The position numbers and the translations under genes are program-made. From the IMG/VR virus record IMGVR_UViG_3300042878_001945, positions 1 to 44,136 of that record: a DNA stretch of 44,136 nt. One strand, given 5' to 3'. Numbering within the stretch: the stretch's first letter is position 1; each line of letters opens with the position of its first letter. A model generated the notes under the pieces. That model did no database searches. It was not told where the DNA came from and saw nothing but the letters and a program-made list of their open reading frames with translations. The DNA comes from a virus. This document shows positions 37,760 through 44,136 of this stretch, one piece after another.

Positions 37760-40750
37760 TTAAAACGGTGTTGCAAGTCCAAGCTCAATTGCTTTCCTAA
37801 GCATGGAAGCTCTTTCAGGGTCTCGGACATCCCTCATGGACGAAGGGTCAAAATGATCCAGCTCCCAGAGATCTTCGCCGTCGTCGATAATCCATGTGCC
37901 TTGGGTGTCACTATTTGCGTTTTCAGGTGACATGCTCTTGTCCATGCTGCCTATTTCCGAAAACGGGACAGGTGTGTCTGCGTTGTCCTTGGGCTTTCTT
38001 AGGAAATAGGCTTGTCCGCCATCGCCAACGAATTCTTTGACGTGTTCTGGCATATCAAAGTTGTCAAGGCTCAAGACGCTTTCGTCCATTGGCTGGACGT
38101 GTGGAGCCGATTCTCGAGGCGAAACGCCTCTGAAATAACGATCCATATTTTGCCGCGAGCTTTCAGACACTTTCAAGAGTTCGGTACGCTCCAAGGAGTC
38201 AGGTTCAACATTTTCCAGCATCGTTTGAAATGTTGAATCGTCTGTCATCGCATTGATCTTGTCGCGATTTTCAATTGCGTCGATCACGTTCTGCGTAGAC
38301 TTGTTTCCGGCAAGAATCTTATTGGCAGCATTCGTTGCCCCAACAGATTTAGCTTGCTCTACGACAGAAGGCGGCAGGCGATCGCTGTACTCTTGCAGCT
38401 TGGCCATCAAGTCTTCTTCGACAATTGCCTTGAGCTGCTTTCTTTGCTCGCTAACCGGAAGGCCCTTGTCAATCCCAGAAACACGCTGGCCTGCAATGGG
38501 TTCAAGCTCCTGCGATATGCTCTTGTACAAGCTATTCTCGGAGTCGTAAACAGCGTTTTCAGAGGCGTTAATCTGGCTTTTAGACTGCTTGGCGTTTATG
38601 CCTAGATTCTTCCACGCATGTGATGATCCAGCCGCTCTCCCAGCCAGCCTAAGCGTGTCCTCGGACTTGGCTGTTCCGTGGAGCATTGCAATTGTTGAGG
38701 CGATGTCCTGGATATAGGCGTCTTCATGACTTAGCGGGGGCGGGTTGTACACTTCTGCATCGGGGCGAGCCTTGGACGCAATTGCCTCGATTTCCTTTTC
38801 CATGCCAACCTGATTTCGCTCGCCAGACACATTACCCAAGTCAAACACTTTATTGAGCGAAGACGTATCAGCAGGAATTTTGTCCTGCCAGTCAGGAATT
38901 TGATCCAAACGCTTGTAAGCTGGTGCATCTGGGTTTTCGAAATGCGATGGAGTAAGGAAATTCCTGATGCTCCCGCCAACTCCGCTAATATTTGGGCGAG
39001 TCTTTGCCTTCTGGGATTCAGTCATGTCTGGCTTGATATTAAACTGGTATGACGCATTATCGTAAGCGTCAAGCGTTTGATCTGTAATTCCTGTATCGAC
39101 ATAATCCGCAAACGTCTGGCGAAGCATCTTGCCTGACTCTGGGTCGTAAACCATCGACTTGTCTACGATTCCTCGCGGATCAATGAGCGTATTTGCGTTG
39201 GCGATTTCTGCGTCAAGATTTGATGCAATTTCGCCTGACTTAATCTTCTTTTGCTTGTCAAGCGTTGCGGCTCGCTGAACTAACCCGTTTGCCCTGTTCA
39301 TCAACTCTTTACGAACCCGGGGGTCTGCGTCCTGCGCTGCTTGAATCAAGAGATCCGCAATATCCACGCTTCCGCTGAGGTTAATGTCTCCGTATGGGAT
39401 TTGCTGGCCATCAATATCGACGTTCTTGTCGCTATACTCGAGAATGTCGTCCTCGCGGCTTGTTTTTCCTTTTTCAAGTCCAGCTGACTTGAGTGTTGCA
39501 TCACTGTTTGCCCATGCTTGGGCTTGAATTATATCGCTAACATTTCGTTGGTTCTCAGGTGCAACATTGTCAAGGTTGGACAATTTTGGAATGGGGATAT
39601 CCTGAACAGCCTTGACGAGCTTTGGATTTGGCACTGGGCCAGGCGTCCCACGACCAGAATTGGCAACGATGCTTTTAGCTAGCTTGCTGCTTTTGAGCGA
39701 CTGTAACAGCTCCAGTCGCTGCTGCTTTGTCAGTGGGGCATTTGGCTCATGGGCATGAGCCGAGATGGTCGCTGCTTCCTCTGGTGGGAGACCTTCTACG
39801 ACAGGCTTAGGAGTCCTGGAGCGTTTTGGCTTGTCAGGGCTTGCTGCCTGCGTCTGAGGCGCAAACCCAAGTGCCTTCATCTCAGAGACGATGTCCTGAG
39901 GTTGCTCGCGTGGCATTCTGACCGCAGAACCCGTTTCGGTTGTGGGAGAGACACGGATCTTTGCCCTCCAGCCTTTACCAGCCTGATTCTGCGACGGTAC
40001 AGGCCCAAAGGTCGTTCCTGTGCCTGACGGGCCGTTCTTTGGCGGGTCTGGTGGCGACTGGCGACCGGATGCGTCGCTGAATGGATCGCCTTTCCGCTTT
40101 TTGAATCTTGGCCCTGACGGCTTGTCTGGCCCATTGGGCTGCTTGGGAGCAGGGCCAGAGCCATACGATGGCGGATCTCCAGGCTTGTTCTGGGTGGCTC
40201 GCCAGCCTTTCTGGAGGTCGTTCAGGGCATCAAGGGGAACGTAGTTACGGTGGCTGTCCGTATTGGGGCCGTATCCGCTGCCGATGGTATGACGTGAGCG
40301 TGGGTCAATCAGCGAGCCAGTGAACCTTGGGGACTTGGCTGTCCCCATGGTGCGATCAAGGCCTTCGACGTTGATTCCGTTGTCTTTGAGGTACTTAACC
40401 GTAGCGTCCAAGCCGCTATACTGGCCTTGAACTTTAGCCCGTTGCTTATTTTCAAACGTGCCGAAATCGACTGCCGTGTGATCCTTGATCACGTTACCAG
40501 AGTGGATGTACTTTGTCTTTCCTGCCGAGTAGTTCGCCACATAGAGGTCGCCGGTATCCTGATCCGAGATCAGGTCGTATTTGCGAACCTTGCCTTTGGC
40601 GTCCCTGTGACTTCCGACCAGATTGACGTAGCTCTGCTTGCTTTCGCTGTGATTGCGTGGCAAGTCAAAGTTCTCGGTCTTTTTCTTGCCACGCCACGCT
40701 TTAGGAGTGATGCGGCTGAAAGCTCTCGATGCGGCGCGTGCGAAACCCAT
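37760..40750 (-). CDS. Large hypothetical protein before the scaffold gene, dockerin-like segment
   Basis: A 996-residue protein. The N-terminus is basic (residues 1-30), followed by a beta-rich part (about 35-130, YDLISDQDTGDLYVANYSAGK). A long Pro/Lys/Gly-rich linker spans about 180-330. The second half is helical. At about 440, GDINLSGSVDIADLLIQA resembles one dockerin-type calcium loop (D-x-N-x-S-G-x-V-D-x-x-D), a motif common in Planctomycetota. It may be an internal head or ejection protein; no enzyme signature is recognised. TTAGGGG precedes ATG 40750. Confidence 0.6.
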   Translation of the reverse strand: MGFARAASRAFSRITPKAWRGKKKTENFDLPRNHSESKQSYVNLVGSHRDAKGKVRKYDLISDQDTGDLYVANYSAGKTKYIHSGNVIKDHTAVDFGTFENKQRAKVQGQYSGLDATVKYLKDNGINVEGLDRTMGTAKSPRFTGSLIDPRSRHTIGSGYGPNTDSHRNYVPLDALNDLQKGWRATQNKPGDPPSYGSGPAPKQPNGPDKPSGPRFKKRKGDPFSDASGRQSPPDPPKNGPSGTGTTFGPVPSQNQAGKGWRAKIRVSPTTETGSAVRMPREQPQDIVSEMKALGFAPQTQAASPDKPKRSRTPKPVVEGLPPEEAATISAHAHEPNAPLTKQQRLELLQSLKSSKLAKSIVANSGRGTPGPVPNPKLVKAVQDIPIPKLSNLDNVAPENQRNVSDIIQAQAWANSDATLKSAGLEKGKTSREDDILEYSDKNVDIDGQQIPYGDINLSGSVDIADLLIQAAQDADPRVRKELMNRANGLVQRAATLDKQKKIKSGEIASNLDAEIANANTLIDPRGIVDKSMVYDPESGKMLRQTFADYVDTGITDQTLDAYDNASYQFNIKPDMTESQKAKTRPNISGVGGSIRNFLTPSHFENPDAPAYKRLDQIPDWQDKIPADTSSLNKVFDLGNVSGERNQVGMEKEIEAIASKARPDAEVYNPPPLSHEDAYIQDIASTIAMLHGTAKSEDTLRLAGRAAGSSHAWKNLGINAKQSKSQINASENAVYDSENSLYKSISQELEPIAGQRVSGIDKGLPVSEQRKQLKAIVEEDLMAKLQEYSDRLPPSVVEQAKSVGATNAANKILAGNKSTQNVIDAIENRDKINAMTDDSTFQTMLENVEPDSLERTELLKVSESSRQNMDRYFRGVSPRESAPHVQPMDESVLSLDNFDMPEHVKEFVGDGGQAYFLRKPKDNADTPVPFSEIGSMDKSMSPENANSDTQGTWIIDDGEDLWELDHFDPSSMRDVRDPERASMLRKAIELGLATPF

Positions 40751-40794
40751 GGCTCACCCCTAAAATTCTGCCTAGAACAATCCGGAATTGCAGA

Positions 40795-42366
40795 TTAACC
40801 AGTCGGCCTTCTTCTCCACGGATAAACGCCTCTTGGGCGTCCAGCAGATTTCTGCGAAGCATCCGGCCTGTTGCTTACTGCTTCGTTAGCAGGCACAACA
40901 TTGAGCTTTGGAACAGATGGCGGACTCAATGGAGCCGTAGGATCTTGGCCTGCCACTGGAGGCGTTTGGCCTGCGACTGGAGGAGCCTGGCCTACGACTG
41001 GAGGAGGAGTCTGATCTTGTCCACCAAACGTGTTCCTCCACGCCCACATGGCCATACTGCCAAACGGGTTTGATCCATACGCAGTTGGGTCGTTAGGATT
41101 TGATGGTTGAACTTGACTTGGCGTAGCTGCTCCAGCTGGCGCAGGTGGCCCAACTGGAGTCGCCGCCTCTCCTGTCGGAGTCATTGCCGCTTGCATTTCT
41201 GCATTTCGCCTTGCACTCCACTGGGCAACGTCTGAACCTCGAACACCTCTGGCACGGGCGTTTCGATTCTGGATCGTGGCACTAGTGGAACTCATAGGGT
41301 TTCCACCGCTAACAGGGCCAGACATCCTTGCTTCTGCTGGGGAGACCATCGCCCTGCCATCAGTCAGGACGCGATACTCGTCAGGACTCATGGCTGCACC
41401 AGAACCCCTGCTGTCCTTATACATCTGGTTGTATTGACTGGCTCTTGCAGCTTCGTCTTGCGGGTTTAAACGTGGAGCCGAACCAGGAATAAGTCCGTTT
41501 CCTGTTGGGCCATACCCGCCACCAGGGTTATAGTTCTGAGGCTGCGTATAGGTCTGGCCATTAAACGTCTGGGTCGCCCCTGGGATATTCATGGGCCGAC
41601 CAAATGACGCAGACGCTTCTGCTGGCTGACCAGCCATGACATTGCGAGCCATGGACGTGTCTTGACGTGGCTGAATCTGGCCACCTCGATCAACAAAATA
41701 TCCGCCACCTGGGCCAACATTTCGGACATCAAACTGGCTTGGATTGTTGGGGTCACGCCCCTGCATCCGCATTCTGTCAAAAGCGTCCTGCCTTTGCCTC
41801 CATCGGCCAACCATTGCTTCCATTCCAGGCATGGCAGCATCACTCATAGGCATTCTTGAGCCTGTCGCAGGAGCGGCTGGATCGACTGCTTCGCCGACAG
41901 GAGCGGTGTTCATCTTGGGGATAGATGGAGCAGCTGGCTGTGTCCTAGGCGTCATTCCCGCAGCTTGCCCATATGGAGTCTGAGCAAACTGATCCACCAT
42001 GCCTCTTGACGGGGCCGGAGAAACCGTAGCACCAATGTTTGGGATGTAAGGCGTAGGCCTGACTGCCGGTGGGCCTCCAGGTGGACGCACTGCTGGTGGG
42101 CCAGGCGGCCTGACCGCTGGTAGATTAGATCCTGGCGGGTTCCCAGTAGGAGGGCCTCCACCAGTGGTTGCCGGTGGCCCATAGCCTGGACTAGCTGACG
42201 GCAATGGATTTGGGGCCACTGGCCGTGGAGCAAATGGCCGTGGAGCCATCGGAGGTGCAACTGGCTGCATGACGCTTTGGACGCCCTGCGGATTATTATT
42301 CATTGCCGCAGCAGAATTTGGACGCCATTTCGACCGATTTCCGCCCATCGTGACAGGCATAGCCAT
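40795..42366 (-). CDS. Disordered Pro/Gly-rich structural protein
   Basis: A 523-residue low-complexity protein. Repeats are PPGPPAVRPPGGPPAVRP near residue 90 and a VAGQTPPVAGQ-type series near 465. One helical island (about 165-205, GMEAMVGRWRQRQDAFDRMRMQGRD) breaks the disorder. ACGGAGGTG precedes ATG 42366. It is likely a virion or prohead component by position, possibly a flexible head protein. No domain is recognised. Confidence 0.6.
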   Translation of the reverse strand: MAMPVTMGGNRSKWRPNSAAAMNNNPQGVQSVMQPVAPPMAPRPFAPRPVAPNPLPSASPGYGPPATTGGGPPTGNPPGSNLPAVRPPGPPAVRPPGGPPAVRPTPYIPNIGATVSPAPSRGMVDQFAQTPYGQAAGMTPRTQPAAPSIPKMNTAPVGEAVDPAAPATGSRMPMSDAAMPGMEAMVGRWRQRQDAFDRMRMQGRDPNNPSQFDVRNVGPGGGYFVDRGGQIQPRQDTSMARNVMAGQPAEASASFGRPMNIPGATQTFNGQTYTQPQNYNPGGGYGPTGNGLIPGSAPRLNPQDEAARASQYNQMYKDSRGSGAAMSPDEYRVLTDGRAMVSPAEARMSGPVSGGNPMSSTSATIQNRNARARGVRGSDVAQWSARRNAEMQAAMTPTGEAATPVGPPAPAGAATPSQVQPSNPNDPTAYGSNPFGSMAMWAWRNTFGGQDQTPPPVVGQAPPVAGQTPPVAGQDPTAPLSPPSVPKLNVVPANEAVSNRPDASQKSAGRPRGVYPWRRRPTG

Positions 42367-42413
42367 GCTTCACCTCCGTACTCTAATTGTTCTGGTCAAT
42401 ACTGATAATTGTA

Positions 42414-42524
42414 TCAGCATTTTCCTTTCTTGTATTCCTTCTTCTGCATTGACTTAGACTCCTTCTTCTCGTGAGCCTTTGTCTCTTTTTTCTCGGCCAT
42501 CTTTGGTGCGGCTTTTTTAGCCAT
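42414..42524 (-). CDS. Very small Lys-rich protein
   Basis: A 36-residue protein with about 16 Lys and several Glu (MAKKAAPKMAEKKETKAHE...). GAGGAA precedes ATG 42524, which lies 11 nt past the protease stop. Its composition resembles histone-tail-like condensing peptides, so DNA neutralisation in the head is possible; this is inference. Confidence 0.6.
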   Translation of the reverse strand: MAKKAAPKMAEKKETKAHEKKESKSMQKKEYKKGKC

Positions 42525-42535
42525 AGTCTGGTTCC

Positions 42536-43327
42536 TCAAGCAAGAATCGGTGGTAGATTTGACGGATCGGCCACAGTGGCACTGACGCAGTAGGCATCCC
42601 ACCCTCTGCCTTCTACGTTTCTCTCGGTAATCCAGCAGTAGCCATTCCAGCCCCACTGGGTTCCCCATGAGTTCTGCATCAAGATGGCCCATTTTCCGCT
42701 GGGCAATCGCTTCATTCCCACTCCGCCAGTTACAGCGTGATTGTGCATTCCGGCTCGGTTGCCTGGGACTCCATCTTTGTCGAGGACGTTGAAATTGGCG
42801 TTAACCGGCACAGAAAAGTTGAACGGCATTCGGAGCTGTGCGGCAATACATAAATCGTTGAAAGTGTTGAGCCTGTATCCGATCTCAACTTTGAACCGCT
42901 TGGCGTCATCTCTGGCCGACTGAGGAATTCGTGAAGGGTTAATTGTCGCATACGGAACCAGCGGCTCAGAGCAAGTCCCTTTGTTTTCAAGGTAGACCAG
43001 AGCTTCCGCAATATTCGAGCCAACGTCCCAACCGTTACATAGATCAGCATAGACGAGCCAAGGACTGAGAGCGACATAAGCAGCACCAGAAACGTACCGA
43101 GCGATTTCCAGACTGCTTGCCGCTGCATGGCCATTGCAAGCCCCTTTGCCGTTCTGGTCTTTGATCTTGACCGGATACTTTGAATCATCCCTTAGGTCGA
43201 ATTCTTGCCATTCGCTTTCGGGAATATCTGGGAGTTGCTTGCCAGTGGCCAGCATGAGCGTGGATTCATGGCTTCCCAAATACCTCAGCTCGCCGTCAGG
43301 TGTTACCCAGCCAAGCAGATTGCTCAC
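42536..43327 (-). CDS. Papain-like (C1 family) cysteine peptidase
   Basis: A 263-residue protease. The catalytic elements are visible: the oxyanion Gln and nucleophile in KDQNGKGACNGHAAASSLE (Q58, C64), His in MHNHAVTGGVG (about residue 196), and Asn in QNSWGTQWGWNGYCW (about 220), the classic C1 ending. A propeptide-like N-terminus of about 40 residues is present, but no signal peptide. The start overlaps the previous gene's stop as ATGA. No canonical endolysin was found elsewhere, so it could cut cell-wall or surface proteins for lysis, or process virion proteins. Confidence 0.85.
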   Translation of the reverse strand: MSNLLGWVTPDGELRYLGSHESTLMLATGKQLPDIPESEWQEFDLRDDSKYPVKIKDQNGKGACNGHAAASSLEIARYVSGAAYVALSPWLVYADLCNGWDVGSNIAEALVYLENKGTCSEPLVPYATINPSRIPQSARDDAKRFKVEIGYRLNTFNDLCIAAQLRMPFNFSVPVNANFNVLDKDGVPGNRAGMHNHAVTGGVGMKRLPSGKWAILMQNSWGTQWGWNGYCWITERNVEGRGWDAYCVSATVADPSNLPPILA

Positions 43328-43818
43328 TTGATCACCTCTACCAGCTTCAGGATGTCATCCTTGGTCTTGGGACTGACAGACTTGACGATTTTTCCTGCCT
43401 GATCCTGAAGTATGACGGTCGGTAAACCTATCTGACCAACGGTTGTTTGAAACCCTAGTCGATCTATGTCCGTCTCCTCGGCGGTGTACGAGCGATACTG
43501 TATCCCACGCGATTCTAGCAACTTGCGAATCTCTGGATCGGTACGCCATGCTTGTTGCTCCGGTTTGGATTCATCCACAACAACCGAAAACCACTTGATG
43601 CCACTGACTGGTTGAGGCTTTTCATCCTCGTCGGGTACTGGTGGCGGAACAGGTCGAACACCACCTTGTTCGATGGCGATGACACTTCCGCTGGACTTGC
43701 CCACAAAGTACGTAAATCCAGCATGGCTAAACACTACCCGTTCCTCGACTGCTGGCGGAACCAGAGTCGATGGAACAGGTTGTTGAGCCAGTAGAACTGC
43801 GATCAGAAGTCCGATCAC
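43324..43818 (-). CDS. Secreted thioredoxin-fold protein without CxxC
   Basis: A 164-residue protein. GTG 43818 was chosen because GGGAGGT lies 6 nt upstream and it overlaps the previous stop as GTGA. Residues about 2-13 (IGLLIAVLLAQQ) look like a signal or anchor segment, followed by a Pro-rich linker (about 54-72). The C-terminal part (IKWFSVVVDESKP ... YTAEETDIDRLGFQTT ... IGLPTVILQDQAGKIV) has the thioredoxin strand order with the cis-Pro (LPTV), but no CxxC. It is therefore not an oxidoreductase; binding or scaffolding is more likely. Confidence 0.65.
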   Translation of the reverse strand: MIGLLIAVLLAQQPVPSTLVPPAVEERVVFSHAGFTYFVGKSSGSVIAIEQGGVRPVPPPVPDEDEKPQPVSGIKWFSVVVDESKPEQQAWRTDPEIRKLLESRGIQYRSYTAEETDIDRLGFQTTVGQIGLPTVILQDQAGKIVKSVSPKTKDDILKLVEVIK

Positions 43819-44003
43819 AGGCCAACCTCCCATTGAACGGATTTGAGCTGCGACTGAATCGACTCTTCACGCTGGTTCATTGCCAGTTTGACGCTGGCCT
43901 CGTCGATGCTCACCAGCTCACCGTTGGCTAGCTTGGAGAGCAGTTCGCGGATCACCTCCACGATGATCGGAGTCAGCAAACGGATGATGATCTTGCTGAT
44001 CAT
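43815..44003 (-). CDS. Small amphipathic/membrane-associated protein
   Basis: A 62-residue protein with a hydrophobic N-terminus (MISKIIIRLLTPIIVEVIRELL) and a polar helical C-terminus. ATG 44003 overlaps the lipoprotein-like gene's stop, and its stop overlaps the thioredoxin-fold gene's GTG. It is part of the envelope cluster. Unrecognised. Confidence 0.6.
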   Translation of the reverse strand: MISKIIIRLLTPIIVEVIRELLSKLANGELVSIDEASVKLAMNQREESIQSQLKSVQWEVGL

Positions 44004-44136
44004 TTGCTTGCTTCCACTTCATAAATGTAAATTGCTTTGGGGCTGAATAAGCCGCGAGGTTTGGCCAAGAGGAATCTTGGTGGTCGTGGCTTGCCGTTGA
44101 TTGGTCGGGGAGGCAGGAATTGAACCTTGACCTCTT
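44000..44136 (-). CDS. Small lipoprotein-like protein, C-terminal part
   Basis: This is the end of the gene that starts at TTG 160 on the other side of the join. It encodes the Pro/Arg-rich stretch PPRPINGKPRPPRFLLAKPRG (given here within 21 residues as PPRPINGKPRPPRF plus LLAKPRG) and the end IYIYEVEASK. The frame runs through the 63-bp repeat without a stop. Confidence 0.5.
   Translation of the reverse strand, partial: EVKVQFLPPRPINGKPRPPRFLLAKPRGLFSPKAIYIYEVEASK
44074..44136. repeat. Terminal direct repeat, right copy
   Basis: Identical to 1-63; see the left copy. Counting it once gives a circle of 44,073 bp. Confidence 0.95.

Overview
The window looks like one complete tailed-phage genome that has been opened at an arbitrary point. 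The first 63 bases recur exactly as the last 63, and a reading frame runs through that join, so the molecule closes to a circle of about 44,073 bp. A tyrosine integrase beside a tRNA-derived attachment site makes the phage temperate. Large terminase, portal, major capsid, tail tube, tape-measure and tail-hub genes make it a member of Caudoviricetes, probably with a siphovirus-type tail. The host is not stated by the sequence. The integrase style, a CsrA protein and a dockerin-like calcium-loop motif point weakly to Planctomycetota; this is inference only.

Layout. Only two genes lie on the + strand: a 95-residue protein (24448-24735) and the integrase (24953-26017), with attP between them. Everything else is on the - strand and reads as one long leftward unit. 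It starts at a divergent promoter/operator region near 24.3 kb, passes through 0/44136, and ends facing the integrase near 26.1 kb. In order of transcription it holds: (1) recombination and replication, 24.2-17.2 kb: a single-strand annealing protein, a replication initiator carrying iterons, CsrA, ThyX, a chain of very small overlapping genes, a probable nuclease, a DUF3310-like protein and a YqaJ exonuclease; (2) an accessory region, 17.2-10.6 kb, of SSB, a ribbon-helix-helix protein, a Gp88-like protein and many small unknown genes separated by a recurring TCGGTA-type motif; (3) a 490-bp hairpin-rich non-coding stretch, then small and large terminase and portal, 10.2-6.1 kb; (4) tail fibre, LamG-type lectin protein and accessory genes, 6.1-1.2 kb; (5) small membrane proteins, a lipoprotein-like protein, a secreted thioredoxin-fold protein and a papain-like protease, 1.2-0 and 44.1-42.4 kb, which may form an unconventional lysis/envelope cassette; (6) scaffold, capsid, head-tail connectors, tail tube, tape measure and tail hub, 42.4-26.7 kb.

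How it fits together. Genes are tightly coupled: stop and start codons overlap as ATGA, TAATG, TGATG or TTGA at many junctions, and GTG or TTG starts with good ribosome binding sites are common. The strongest non-coding signals are four perfect plus one degenerate copy of a 15-bp palindrome spaced exactly 22 bp apart inside the initiator gene (a candidate origin), 14 same-orientation copies of a TCGGTA-type motif at gene boundaries in the accessory region (candidate stoperators or dispersed promoters), a 14-bp perfect operator palindrome in the divergent control region, and two shortened tRNA-like elements. No canonical endolysin, tail-assembly-chaperone frameshift or CI-type repressor was recognised.
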